From Jaltomata sinuosa (Eukaryota; Streptophyta; Magnoliopsida; Solanales; Solanaceae): DNA of 64,000 nt. Below the pieces are notes generated by a model. It saw only the letters and a list, made by a program, of their open reading frames with translations. It did not search any database and was not told where the DNA came from. This document shows positions 34,131-45,881 of the stretch, in pieces. The position numbers and the translations under genes were made by a program. The stretch's first letter is position 1. Each line of letters starts with the position of its first letter. The stretch is from NCBI GenBank assembly GCA_003996215.1, contig QJPP01000841.1, positions 1-64,000 of the forward strand, given 5' to 3'.

Positions 34131-36648
34131 TGTCACGACCCGAGACTAGGCCCCGGACATGACGGGCAACGCAGACCAAAGAGGCCTGAGTCAACCCCTT
34201 AGCATTCATCATACGCACAATTATAAAAGATTAGCGAAACAGGCCCATTATAGATAAATCCAACTGTATAAAATGATCAACAATAGTTTCACTAATACCA
34301 GTCCACAAAGCCTCTATCATCAAGAATAACATCTAAGCCGGGACATGGCCCCGACGATACCATAATACGGAAAGAGTTCTCAAAGACTAATAAAAAGAAA
34401 TATAGGCCTTCCAGAAGTATGGAGGGCTCACCACTTGCTATTCGAATCCCGAATGTCCTAGTGCTGCACGGAACCACGAGGATAGGTCTCGGAACCTGCA
34501 TCATGATATGATGCAGCGTCCGAAGACGGTCAGTACGGCAAGTACTGGCATGCAACCCAAGGGAAGGGATATCATAATTTATAAAGCAAGTCATAAAACA
34601 TAATTCGAGACCATAATCATCAAATATGAGGCAATTTTCCCAAATCAGTAAAATAGAATAATTTCACAATTTCATTACTTCTGGACTAGATGGTATTACC
34701 GACATTTATTTCACCACGGGCTATGTGGGTCCGACCATCGCTCGATCGGCTGAGCCTCCAATCCAAGTTTGCCGCAAGGATTGGAGCATCATATCATAAT
34801 CACCTCATGACTGCATACAACTAAACAAATATAGCGTACAGTAGGGAGTCTTGTTCGACTCAGAGGGAAGAGCCCCGTTCGACTCATACTCGTGTCGGCA
34901 AAACATGGTTTCAAGTGTGAAGCCTTGTTTGACTCACACCATCTCGGCTAACCATGTAATCTTCTTAAGCCCATATTTTAACATTTCAAACGTTTCACAA
35001 AATATTCATTTGGGACCCTTAACATTCTTAATGCATTTATAACTTTGGTATCGTCATACCAAGACTTGCAAGCCATACATATCATGCCATAAATATTTCA
35101 TAAATTCGTACATCATTAGTCCCATCATTTAAAAGGATTTAAACACATTTACCATATCCCTCAAAGGTTGAAGATTTTATATTTCATAAACAACACTTTC
35201 ACAACCGAGGGATGTAGAAATCCTTTTCTTTTTTTCATCAAAAGCCAAGATTTAAATAGTAAAACAATTTACAAAAGAATCATTTTGGGGTTCTTTTACG
35301 ATTATTAAGGCATACATGAGTGGGTACTATTATACCAAGACTTGCAACTCACACTTATCGTATTATGCCATTATCATTTATACATCAATCGACCCGCATT
35401 TAATGATCTTTTTTCTCCTTTAACAATCAACTCCCTCAAGGTTATAATTCAATCAATTTAAAGCAATCATTTCAAAATCAAGGGATTTAAGAAGATCTTC
35501 CTATTTGTGTCACAACTCAATTTCTTATATAGAGAAACAATTTCCGTAGTAATCGTATCTCAAGGCTTCAAATCTATCCCAAATTCACAAATCCATAATT
35601 TAAAGTCACACTTCAAACCATAACTTCAAAATAGTAATTGAATACGGATGATTTCATAAATAAACATTCAAAAGTTCAAGCCAATCTCTTTCTTTGAAAA
35701 CCCTTCAACTATTTGTACATAATACTAGCACAGTTTTCGTAGTAAGAAGGAATAAATACAATCCTTACGAGTATAGTTGAAAGGGGATCGTTCAACATAC
35801 CTTTTGACGAAGAACGCTTATGAAACTCTTGAGTTTTTCCTTACAACTTAGAACCCTAGGCACCTTTGCTTCAACAACTTAGAGAGGATTAGTAACGCTT
35901 ATTCTTTTTATTTTAATCGTGCCTTAGGAGGTTTAGAATAAGTGGGGGATGAATCTTGGATGAGGAAAGGACCAAAATACCCTCAAATATCTTAAGAAGA
36001 GTCGATTCACATAGTAATACCTTAGGGGTCCTATTTATAGGCAATTTCAATTAAAATCCGGATTGGTTTAGGAAGGAAAACGCGTCAGAAAATGGTCGCC
36101 AAAACGGTCCGTTTTGGCTACAAACGGACCATTTTCGAAGGCGTTTTAACTTACGGAAATTTTGAGTTTCTGTCTCCAGGAACGGTTGGGCAAAAGGAAA
36201 CCGTTTTCCCAGAAAACAAAACAGACCCTTTTCTTTTCCGTTTTAACTCCCACAATTCGACGGGTTTCTGGACAGACAGACGTCTTCTTGGTAAAATGAT
36301 CATAACTTTTTACTCCGGACTCGGATTAATGCAAGGTCGGTGGCGCTGGAAAGAAAACTCGAAGACCTTTAATTTGGTGGGTCATAGGCCTCCTAAATCT
36401 TTATATTCTAGGAGAAATGATCATTTGAAGATGACCCAAGTTAAAAAGTTATACAAGAACTTAGCCGGTAGAGAAACTTTTAACTTATCTTGTGTTGGAG
36501 ATTCCTTAAGACCTTAATTCACATCCAACATTCTTCCCACACATAGTGCTTGACCATAACACCTAGTTACAAAGAAATCTTCCGAGTTCAGGTCTAATTA
36601 CAGGCGAAAAATGATCAGAATCCTAGCTCGAAAGCTTGGGGTGTTACA
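34131..36648 (-). repeat. 5' LTR of the gypsy element
   Basis: About 2.52 kb, the partner of 27638-30127. It is slightly longer because of extra sequence around 36185-36235. Flanked by GGTAT at 36649-36653. Confidence 0.93.
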
Positions 36649-37438
36649 GGTATTATCCCATACAGTCCTGTTTCTCCCAGCCGCAGAGTTGTGAAATGAG
36701 AAGAAAAATTTTGAGGAATGGTGGAAGAGATGGTTACGCCTCTAAGATCAAGCTCTCTTAATTGGGTCAAATTCTGAAGGAGCAATTCAAAATTGCGAGG
36801 TCCAAAACTTAGGTCTGAGAGACGAAGAGATTGTAACTTGGAAAGATGAGAGATTTCAGAAGGAATTTGTCCTGAGAAAAGTGAGTTGGAAAAATTAAGA
36901 TGTGTCAAACTCGAGAACCTGCCAAATTCAGGAGAGATATGAGAATTTATAAAGTTATTCCAAGAAATATCAAGCCTTTTGAGATGAGCGAGTTGAAAGA
37001 GGCTGCTATTAGAATCAATCTTTCCTACAAGACGGCTGCAACTGAGGTCAAGCTCGATGACATGGCCAGTCATCTCATCACATATGACTCCATCCCATGA
37101 GCAACAATCTCTACTCATATTCCATGAACTCGTACATGAATAAGAGTAGGAAATACACCTATCTGACGAGGGATCTACAGTAAGCGTTTTCTTGAATTTT
37201 AGAAGAGCGGCGCTTTGATCATTGCGGCACAGATGAGGTATGGATGAAGAAAAAGAAAACTGACAGAAACAGACAAAGAGCAGAAATGAGAATTGCCCGG
37301 AGCCCATGTTTAGCATCAAAGAGTTTAGAGTTGGCAGCGAAAATCAAGAAAAGGCGGCAGATTTCTTTGACTAGTCCAAGTTGCTGCCAAGTAGTGAGAA
37401 GGTCTGTGTGTTAGATAATACTAGACTTAGACTCAATT

Positions 37439-37448
37439 TTTATATAAA
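37439..37448 (-). promoter_or_regulatory. Probable TATA box of RLP1
   Basis: TTTATATAAA-type text on the minus strand about 120 bp before the RLP1 start codon. Position and sequence suit a TATA box. Confidence 0.5.
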
Positions 37449-38150
37449 AATTACGTATTCTAAAAATATTTGACTGATCTAACAAATTAAAAATTAAAAC
37501 ACACAAAAAAATTTAACATTATTGTATATCCTTAATGATCTAATGAATAAGAAGTTTATATTCTATAAGTAATTCTATTTCAGTTATATTTTTCATGTCA
37601 CATTACTCTTAAAACCTCTTGCAAGGCACATAGCTTGTAAAGTGCTTAGAAATCACATCCAATTTTTTTCTTCTTACATCTAAAATTATAAATCCGTATC
37701 TTTGAATTTTCAAGTCCTTGAACGAGTCTTGCCCTTGAAATTTCATAGAGAAGTTAATTAGGTAGGGAAAACAATTATCTCCATACGCTATTTAATTTGA
37801 GGGACATGGCTTTGAACTTTTTTCTATGAAATGAATTATTATGTATGAATTTTATCATCAAAAGAAAGAAGAAAGGGGAAACATAGAGGGAAAAGTCAAC
37901 AAATAACTGCTGCATTCATATCTAATAATCAATCAATTCAAAGTTTGGAAAATGTTGTTATCCTCAAGTCAATGCGCAAATTTGTCAATGGAAATGTTAA
38001 ATGATCGGGGTCCATTTGGCTGAGAAAATAATCTTTCTTATTGTTTCTTTTTCAAAATCAAATCCAATCACTCAAAAAAGAAAAAAAAGAGTTCATAATT
38101 AACTAGTGTGTGGGGTTTAACAGTCAAATGAAGCGGGTGAAACGGTTCAA
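37449..38150. other. Spacer DNA, no gene seen
   Basis: AT-rich, non-coding. Parts (CAATCAATTC, AAAATGTTGTTATTCTCAA) recur in the related spacers at 39700 and 49980. Confidence 0.5.
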
Positions 38151-38164
38151 ATCCCAGTAGAAAC

Positions 38165-38480
38165 AAGAAGCACTAGTGATTTCTGAAATGCTGCAGTCGT
38201 GCTTTTGGCGAGAATATTGGCAACATGATCATGAATGCTAAGGTAACGAACAACTAAGGACTTATCCTTCACCTTTTCTCGGACCAAATGCAAGCCAATC
38301 TCCATGTGTTTGGTACGATAGAAAATAGGACTAGCAGTCTATAGAATTAAAGCACTCAGGTTACCAAGTGAACTTTGATGCAGCAATGACCAGTGCATGA
38401 TACTCAACCTCAGTACTACAACATGCAATTGCTCTCTGCTTTTTGGAAGTTCAAGATATCAAACGAGAATCAAGAAAGAT
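38165..38480 (-). pseudogene. Copia RNase H relic
   Basis: The minus strand reads, with stops, SKKQRAIACCSTEVEYHAL, AASKFTW, YQTHGD and later LRYLSIHDHVANILAKSTT-like text in shifted frames. These are the copia RNase H end and the HVxxHxVREKV region. A shorter relic of the same kind lies at 24285-24400. Confidence 0.65.
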
Positions 38481-38609
38481 AGGAAAACCAGTAGTGGACT
38501 TACGATCACCCACTGAACCACAAAAACTGTTCCATAAGACACTTAAGTGACAAAAGATAAATGCATAAATTTATTGCATGAAATAGTTAACAATGAAGAA
38601 AATTCAGAG

Positions 38610-40186
38610 AAATAATGCCAGAGTGATACGTCTTTGTGTGAGCGAGGCTAAATTATTAGATCTATTAAGAGAACTGCATCTTTCAGGGTTCTAGAATCAA
38701 GGGCGCCAAGAAGAGCAGTTAAATTATTTGTAGCCCCTCTAAGTTTCTGCGATTTCAGCTTAGTTTTGTCAATCAACAATATCAAATAGGGAATATTTTT
38801 CTAATTTCTTATACTTCAACATTTTTACTGATGCCAAATGCCAATCTCATATTTCGCTTGTAAAACTTAAAACGAATCTCTTTGAATCCTCACCGACGCA
38901 GAGGCAGAGCCAGGATTTGAAAATTGCTAATTTGATAGGGAGCCCAAACAAAAGAGATTAGCCTCTTGATCGATCGATTGATTGGATCGAAGTACGAAGG
39001 GGTTGCTCCTCGGTGGAGGAGTAGAAGCACTGGTCCCCTTAAGACCACTCAATCAAACTGAGATATTCAAGTTGTGTTAACTTCCCAATCTCTTCTGGTA
39101 TGACACTGTTGCTCAGGTCCAAGAAAGATGTCACAATAACACGGTTTCAATTCATTAAATATAACTAATAACTTTATTCCACAATGTAATTATTTCCACA
39201 TTCCACCTTGAGCAATAGTAAATTTGAAAAGAAAAGGGAAATATTTGTTATTCTCAAGTCAATGCACAAGTCTTGTTGTGAAAATTTCAAAAGAATGCAT
39301 ATATAAGTAGTCAAAAAAGTAGATAAATGTCATTCTCAATAATTAGACACACATAAAGTCATATGATAGAGTGTCATGGGTCTTTTTTTTTGTATAACTA
39401 TAAGCTATTGAGCTGTTGAGAGACCTGATATTTAGAATGAGACATGACATTTTTTTGTTCTTTTTTGGTTTCTCATTCGATTTTTGATACCCACATTAGG
39501 GTCCCGATTAATCTGAATTCGTGCTACTTAAGGCCTATTAAGGGGGAGTGTGCCTCCAATTTTTTCAAGTAATTTCACTGAGTCTTGCTGTGAAAATTTC
39601 AGTGAAAGCTACTTAACGTACAAATCTCTTTCACTTCAAAATTTCATGTTGAAATAAATTACTTACGTATTTTATCATCAAAAGAAAGAGGAAAGGGAAA
39701 AAGTCAAGCAAGGCCGACTGCTGCCTTCATATCAAATCATCAATCAATTCCAAGTTTAGAAAATGTTGTCATTCTCAAATCAATGCACAAGTCTTTCCAG
39801 GAAAATGTCAAAAGAATACTTTCTTCGTCCAAAAAACAACGTAGTTCACAATATGAAGTAGCTAAAAAGTGTAGCAGCAGAGTTTTCTTTAGCCTCGGCA
39901 TGAATCAGAGGTTCAATTGGATTAGCATTTGCATGTCCACACTTGTTGTTGTCACTACTTGACAAGTCCCGTAACAATACTATTATCCATAATTGTGATT
40001 GGCAAGCAATCGGAGTTCAAGTCTGGAACCAGCTTCCTAACTTGGTCTGAGACTTCATGAGCAGCTTTTACATTTTCTTGGTTCATACCTATTTGCAGTA
40101 AGTGTGTTAACAGTGTAATTAGGAATGAGATTCGTGTGCCCCCTGCAGTTGCCTCGTCTTCGATCAAGCAGTAACAATACTATTAT
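38610..40186. repeat. RLP-cluster spacer block (copy J2)
   Basis: 38610-38780 matches 24495-24680. 39080-40150 matches 49315-50450 over its whole length with small indels (GATGTCACAATAACACGG, TTAGAATGAGACATGAC, GGTCCCGATTAATCTGAA, GTCTTTCCAGGAAAATGTC). The part 39130-39520 also matches 50830-51230. It lies upstream of RLP1 as its counterpart lies upstream of RLP2, so gene and upstream region were duplicated together. Copia C inserted at its far end. Confidence 0.8.
39035..39135 (-). pseudogene. LRR relic in the spacer
   Basis: The minus strand encodes SFLDLSNSVIPEEIGKLTQLEYLSL, one to two leucine-rich repeats of the receptor-kinase type. It is isolated, with no frame beyond it. The matching place in the RLP2 spacer (49305-49375) gives SFLDLTNNVTPEEIGK. 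It suggests that a further LRR gene once stood here. Confidence 0.6.
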
Positions 40187-40191
40187 CAAGT

Positions 40192-40544
40192 TGTTAAAGT
40201 CATATAACATCAGCCTATTTTCTTTAGTTTGACTAAGTCTGGCAGTACCTATTTTCTAGCTGTTAGTTGTTACCTTGTTATTTTATTAGTTGCGTGATAT
40301 CTGTAGTAGTGCAGATTTATTTTCCTAGAGTTTAGGGGAATCGGTTTAGTGGAATTATGTTAGTGGTTTAGTGAGAATATGATTCCATAAAAAGATGTAA
40401 GCCTATATAAGGCCACTTAATGATGAAATAAAGTATCCAGCAACTTCTCTCTCAGCAAAACAGATCCACGATTTTCCCTTCCCTTCTTTCTTCCTTGTTA
40501 TTTATCTTTTGATTACTGAGCTTTCCGTTGTGTTAAGTTCTACA
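40192..40544 (+). repeat. 5' LTR of copia C
   Basis: 353 bp with a TATA-like CCTATATAAGG near 40391. Partner of 44617-44969. Confidence 0.93.
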
Positions 40545-40546
40545 TT

Positions 40547-40558
40547 TGGTATCAGAGC
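40547..40558 (+). other. Primer-binding site of copia C
   Basis: Perfect TGGTATCAGAGC, 2 bp after the 5' LTR; complementary to the initiator tRNA-Met 3' end. Confidence 0.92.
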
Positions 40559-40565
40559 CAGCACA

Positions 40566-43500
40566 ATGAATGATCTTCAAGTAGTTGGAGGAGTCAAAAA
40601 GCTCAATAACCAGAACTATAATACATGGGCAACATGTATAATGTCTTATATGCAAGGCCAAGATCTCTGGGAAGTTGTCAACGGAAGCGAAGTTACACAA
40701 CCAGAGGCAGAGGATGCAAATGGAACATTGAGGAAGTGGAAGATCAAAGCAGGCAAAACAATGTTTGCGCTCAAAACAACAATCGATGAAGATGTGTTGG
40801 AGCATGTTCGTGATGCTAAAACGCCAAAAGAAGCATGGGACACACTTGCTGCACTTTTCTCAAAGAAGAATGATGCAAGGCTGCAGCTTTTGGAGAACGA
40901 GTTGTTATCAACAGAGCAATGTGATATGACAATTTCCCAGTACTTCCACAAAGTCAAGAGGATATGCCGTGAAATTTCAGATTTGGATTCAACAGCGCCA
41001 ATTGGGGAAACCAGGGTAAAAAGAATTATTATCCATGGTTTGATACCTGAATACAGAGGTTTCGTTGCTGCTGTACAGGGATGGACAAATCAGCCATCAC
41101 TTGTTGAGTTTGAAAAATTGCTTGCTGGCCAAGAAGCCATGGCGAAGCAAATGGAAGGACTCTCGGTGAAGAATGAGGAAGAAGCACTCTACACCAACAA
41201 AAGCAAGAACATCAAGCATCATGCTACTGGTGGGTCTAAGAAGAAAAAATTTCATGGAGATGGAAATTTTCGCCAAAGAGGAGTTCCGAAGAATCATAGG
41301 AATGACAAAAGATTCGAAGGAAAGTGTTACAATTGTGGGAAGAAGGGTCATATGGAAAAGGACTGTTGGTTCAAGAAACAGTCCGTGGAAAGTAATGCTG
41401 CTACCTCAAATTCAAATGAGAAAAGCGAAGATGTTTGGGATGCTGAAGCATTCTTTGCTATAGAAGAGGAGGATTTAGCACTTACCGTGATAATATCTGC
41501 AATATCTGAATCAATTGATCATGAGAATGACTGGATCGTTGATTCGGGTTGTGCAAATCATATGACAGGTGATAAACAAAAGTTGCAGAATCCCTCAGTG
41601 TACAAGGGTAGTCGGGTTGTGGTGACAACCAATAATTCAAGGTTACCGATAGCTCATATTGGTAAGATGGCAGTTTCTCTTCAACAAGGGGCCAGCCAGA
41701 TGTCACTTCAAAATGTCTATCACGTTCCCGGTATGAAGAAAAACTTGCTTTCAGTGTCACAATTAACAACATCTGGAAACTATGTTCTGTTTGGTCCTGA
41801 TGACGTGAGGATATATCAGGATCTCAAGGACTTAGAAAATCCAATTATGAAGGGGCGTAGATTAGAGTTAGTCTATTGATGTCTGCAGAGTCTGCATATG
41901 TAGAAAAGAAAAAAATAATAATGAGACTGCTGATTTGTGGCATACGAGATTAGGTCACGTGAGTTATTTCAAGCTAAGTGTGATGATGAAGAAGTCAATG
42001 ATCAAGGGTCTTCCTCAACTTGAAGTTAGAACAGACATTGTTTGTTCAGGATGCCAATATGGTAAAGCTCATCAGTTACCGTTTGAAGAGTCCAAATTTA
42101 AAGCTGATGAACCAATACAATTAGTTCATTCTGATGTGTTTGGACCGGTCAAGCAATCATCAATTGGTGGAATGAAGTACATGGTGACCTTTATTGATGA
42201 TTTCTCTAGGTATGTTTGGGTTTTCTTTATGAAAGAAAAATCTGATTCTTTTTCCAAGTTTAAAGAGTTTAAGGAAACAATTGAGGGAGAAGTGGGCAAG
42301 AAAATCCATTGTTTAAGAACAGATAACGGAGGGGAATACAACTCAATTGAATTCTCTCAGTACCTAAGGGAATGCAGAATCCATCATCAATATACATGTG
42401 CCTACACGCCACAGCAAAATGGCATTGCAGAGAGGAAAAATAGCCATTTAGCAGAAATATGTCGCACTATGTTACATGCCAAGAATGTTCCAGGAAGATT
42501 TTGGGCAGAAGAAATGAGGACTGCATCATATGTCATCAACAGACTTCCTCAACAAAGGTTAAGTTTTCTTTCACCTTTTGAGAAGTTGTGGAATATGAAA
42601 TCTAATGTCAGTTATTTGCGAGTATTTGGATGTGTGTGCTATGTTTTTATACCAGATCAATTACGTAGCAAAATGGACAAGAAAGTTGTTAGATGTATTT
42701 TTGTAGGTTACGATAATCAAAGAAAAGGGTGGAAATGTTGTGACCCTACAACTGGAAGGTGTTATACATGACGGGATGTTGTATTTGATGAAACGTCTTC
42801 ATGGTGGTCTGCGGAAGTGGAGATATTACCAGGCCACATTGATCTGAAAAATAAGTTGCAAATTGCTTATTTTCGACCAAGTGAAGACACTAATGTTGAA
42901 CAAGGTGCAACTCATAATTTTGGGCAATCAATTGTTCACCAGCCACCATGTGAAGGCAGTGAGACAAGTGAAGGAGAAGTACCAGAAGCTCCACAATACC
43001 AGGCGAGAAAGTCAGAACGGATTCGGAGACAAAACCCCAAATATGCCAATGCAGTAACGGTAGAAGATGAATCTGGAAAAGAACCTGAAAGTTTTGAAGA
43101 AACAGCTCAAAACTTAGAGTGGACTAGAGCAATGGAGGAGGAGATTGCTGCATTAGAACATAATCAAACTTGGGAACTTGTGCCGAAGCCAAAAGACGTG
43201 AATCCTATATCATGCAGATGGGTTTATAAAATAAAAAGTCGCACAAATGGGTTGATTGAGAGGCATAAAGCTCGTTTGGTAGCTCGCGGATTTAATCAAG
43301 AATATGATTTGGATTATGATGAAACTTTCAGTCCAGTGGAAAAGTTTACAACAATGCGAGTCTTACTTGCACTTGCTGCTAGCAAAGATTGGAATTTGTG
43401 GCAGATGGATGTTAAGAATGCATTTCTACATGGGGAGCTGGATCGGGAGATTTACATGGATCAACCAATGGGTTTTCAGAATCAAGAACATCCTGGGTAT

Positions 43501-44622
43501 GTTTGTAAGCTAAGGAAGGCGCTCTATGGATTAAAGCAATCGCCAAGGGCCTGGTATGGTAAAATTGCTGAATTTTTAACTCAAAGTGGTTACTTGATTA
43601 CATCTGCAGACTCAAGTTTGTTTCTCAAATCGACGGAGGGAAGCTAGCTATAGTGCTAGTATATGTCGACGATTTGATTGTAACTGGTGATAATGAAGAA
43701 GAAATTCTCCAAACAAAGAAAAATCTATCTGTCCGATTTCATACGAAAGAACTTGGACAGCTTAATCATTTTCTTGGTTTGGAGATTGATCGTACTCAAG
43801 GAGGAATTTTTCTTCATAAGCAAAAGTATTCCAGAGACTTGTTGAAGAAATTTGGAATGCTGGAGTGCAAGCCAATTGCAACTCCAATTGAACCAAATGC
43901 CAAGATGTGTGCACACGAAGGAAAAGATTTAGAAGATGTGACGATGTATCGGCAATTGGTAGGTAGTCTGATTTATTTAACTCAGACTCGACCTGATATT
44001 TCTTTTGCAATTGGTGTGATGAGTCGCTACATGCACAATCCAAAGAAACACCATATGGAGGCTGTTCGGCGAATGCTAAGGTATGTGAAAAGTACAATTG
44101 GTTATGGTCTTCTGTACAAGAAAGGTGAAGAATGCAAGTTGGTCGGTTATTGCGACGCTGACTATGCAGGAGACCATGATACTCGCCGTTCAACTACTGG
44201 CTTTGTGTTTAAGCTTGGAGCTGGACCAATTTCTTGGTGCAGCAAAAGGCAGCCAACTGTGTCGCTGTCAACAACAGAAGCAAAGTATCGGGCAGCAGGA
44301 GTTGCAGCTCAAGAAAGTACAGCAGTTGATGAAGGATTTACAGCAACCAGTTGGCTCTGCAGTTCCCGTATACTGTGACAATCAATCAGCGATCAGTTTG
44401 GCTGAAAAGCCTGTTTTTCATGCAAGGACTAAGCATGTAGAAATACATTACCACTTCATCAGAGAAAAAGTGTTACAAGGAGAAATTGAGTTGGAGCATA
44501 TTAGAACAGAGCAGCAAATTGCAGACTTGTTTACAAAAGGCTTAAGTGTCAATAAGTTTGAAAGTTTTTGTCAGCAGCTAGGCATGGCTAAGACTAGAGC
44601 TGATGTCGAGAGGAGGTGTTAA
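40566..44622 (+). pseudogene. Broken gag-pol of copia C
   Basis: The likely start is ATG 40566 (MNDLQVVGGVKKLN), since an earlier in-frame ATG at 40509 lies inside the LTR. Gag is uninterrupted through the zinc knuckle (CYNCGKKGHMEKDC, about 41328-41369) and the protease motif DSGCANHMTG (about 41540). A one-base loss just before 41877 creates a stop. Integrase resumes with HSDVFGP, RTDNGGEY and GIAERKN (D, D, E all present). TGA at 42769 interrupts it. RT contains KNAFLHGELDREIYM, then shifts frame near 43640 before LVYVDDLIVTG. An eight-base net loss near 44320 shifts RNase H again, which then ends CDNQSAISLAEKP...FTKGLSV. The breaks leave gag as the only complete product. Confidence 0.9.
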
Positions 44623-44969
44623 AGTCATACAACATCAACCTATTTTCTTTAGTTTGACTAAGTCTTGCAGTACCTATTTTCTAGTTGTTAGTTGTTACCT
44701 TGTTATTTTATTAGTTGCGTGATATCTGTAGTAGTGCAGATTTATTTTCCTAGAGTTTAGGGGAATTGGTTTAGTGGAATTATGTTAGTGGTTTAGTGGG
44801 AATATGATTCCATAAAAAGATGTAAGCCTATATAACGCCACTTAATGATGAAATAAAGTATCCAGCAACTTCTCTCTCAGCAAAACAGATCCACGATTTT
44901 CCCTTCCCTTCTTTCTTCCTTGTTATTTGTCTTTTGATTACTGAGCTTTCCGTTGTGTTAAGTTCTACA
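44611..44969 (+). repeat. Polypurine tract end and 3' LTR of copia C
   Basis: AGGAGG (44611-44616) precedes the 353-bp LTR beginning at 44617. It is followed by CAAGT at 44970-44974. Confidence 0.93.
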
Positions 44970-44974
44970 CAAGT

Positions 44975-45477
44975 TACATCACCAAAAAAAGAGTCTAAAA
45001 GCAGATGAGGGACATGAAACCTTTTTTTTTATGAGAGACATGAAAATAAAGCTTAAAGGTGAACCTAGAAAGAGCCAAATCCATTACGCCAACGTCTTCC
45101 AATCTTTGGCACATGAAAATCTGAAAAATAGGATAGTGAGTCAAAAAATTATAAATTATTTTTCAATCATATAGATAGACCATGCTAAAATCAAATTATA
45201 CGTTAGTTTTCACTCGAAACACATGTTTAACCATCCATTAACAAAATAACAAAACATCACATAACGCTAATCCTTTTCAAAATCTTCAGCTCCTTTTCAA
45301 TATGCTTTATATAGAGCATCAATCAAGTAAAGGAAAAAAGAAATTATTTAGTACTTAATTTTGATACTAATTCAAATTGCGTTGTTGTATCAGAAGAAGG
45401 ATTTCTATACTGATTCGGTATACTCTAAAGAGGCCCTCAGTACAATATTGAATTCTAAATAAAAAAATAAAATAATA
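44975..45477. other. Intergenic DNA, no gene seen
   Basis: AT-rich non-coding sequence after copia C. Nothing recognisable. Confidence 0.4.
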
Positions 45478-45590
45478 GACAAAGATAGTTATTAAATCGT
45501 TAGCACCGCATAAAAACAATCCCCCTAGAGTAGCTATTAATACGAATAAGAGAAACTCTGTTATAGCCATTTCTGTACATTCAATGAATC
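45478..45590 (-). pseudogene. ndhB: Plastid ndhB fragment in nuclear DNA (NUPT)
   Basis: The minus strand encodes FIECTEMAITEFLLFV and GGLFLCGANDLITIFV, a near-identical piece of the chloroplast NDH subunit 2 (NdhB), normally found in the plastid inverted repeat. The match stops abruptly after the valine near 45478, and the following sequence is unrelated to NdhB. It has no start, no intron and no remaining gene, so it is a transferred scrap. Confidence 0.85.
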
Positions 45591-45740
45591 CAGGTTATAT
45601 CAATAAATTTAGTTTCCTAATTGTGAAATGTTTAATTACTCGAATGTATCAACAAAATCATTTTCTTATTTCTACTACTTACGCCAAAGAGTCCTGAAAA
45701 ATGATGATTCAGACGAGATTCAACATTTTTGAACCAGGAA

Positions 45741-45881
45741 ACGCTCGGTTTCGCTTCGTCCACCACCGCTCACGCGGAGGCTTCTCTCTAAGGCGGAACA
45801 CTCCCCTACCGATGTATTTTTACATCCCACAGCTTCGACAGATCGCTTAGCCCCGTTCATCTTTGGCGCAAGAGCGCTCAC
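45741..45881 (-). pseudogene. Plastid-type 23S rRNA fragment (NUPT)
   Basis: The minus strand contains GAACGGGGCTAAGCGATCTG, GGATGTAAAAATACATCGG and GCGGTGGTGGACGAAGCG. These belong to the middle of bacterial/plastid 23S rRNA. About 140 bp is present, with several substitutions. The plastid gene also lies in the inverted repeat, like ndhB 150 bp away. A mitochondrial source is possible but fits less well. Confidence 0.75.

Larger units (their letters stand above)
27638..36648 (-). mobile_element. Ty3/gypsy LTR retrotransposon (chromovirus, Tekay/Del-like) inside RLP1
   Basis: A 9.0-kb element on the minus strand with long LTRs (27638-30127 and 34131-36648) beginning TGTCACGACC and ending GTGTTACA. 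The flanks are AGTAT (27633-27637) and GGTAT (36649-36653), a 5-bp duplication with one substitution. The RLP1 codons favour GGTAT as the original. Primer-binding site, polypurine tract and gag-pol are recognisable; the pol order (RT, RNase H, then integrase and chromodomain) defines Ty3/gypsy. LTR identity is about 96-97% by eye, apart from an extra stretch near 36185-36235 in the right LTR. It is defective. Confidence 0.96.
25495..37319 (-). pseudogene. RLP1: receptor-like protein pseudogene, Cf-type N-terminus, split by gypsy
   Basis: The minus-strand reading starts at ATG 37319 (MMLNMGSGQFSFLLF), a signal peptide followed by an LRRNT domain with C..WDGVIC at about residues 75-80. It is interrupted at 36649 by a 9-kb gypsy element and resumes at 27637 with many LRRs (LxxLxxLxLxxNxLxGxIP) down to a stop at 25769. 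The transmembrane segment (MGYGSGLCIGFSIVYFMI, with GxxxG spacing) and basic tail KKKQQGQRYYKRRNNRF end at 25495 in a shifted frame. There is no kinase, so it was an RLP of roughly 920 residues. RLPs of this sort sit in the plasma membrane and signal through SOBIR1-type kinases (family knowledge). Three lesions are visible: the gypsy insertion, a TGA at 25769-25771 where RLP2 has cysteine, and a one-base deletion near 25693. No intron is needed, and the C-terminal half is closely related to RLP2. Confidence 0.92.
40192..44969 (+). mobile_element. Ty1/copia LTR retrotransposon C (same family as A)
   Basis: A 4.78-kb element between 353-bp LTRs (40192-40544, 44617-44969; TGTTAAAG...TTCTACA) with target duplication CAAGT (40187-40191, 44970-44974). 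The LTRs differ at about eight positions, near 97.7% identity by eye. The primer-binding site is TGGTATCAGAGC (40547-40558) and the polypurine tract GAGAGGAGG lies just before 44617. Gag is intact but pol carries several breaks. Confidence 0.96.

Noticed and set aside
40509..40565. Upstream in-frame ATG extending copia C gag
   Set aside because: It lies inside the 5' LTR and primer-binding site; the ATG at 40566 matches the family start.
45741..45881. Functional 23S rRNA gene
   Set aside because: Only about 140 bp with substitutions; a transferred fragment.
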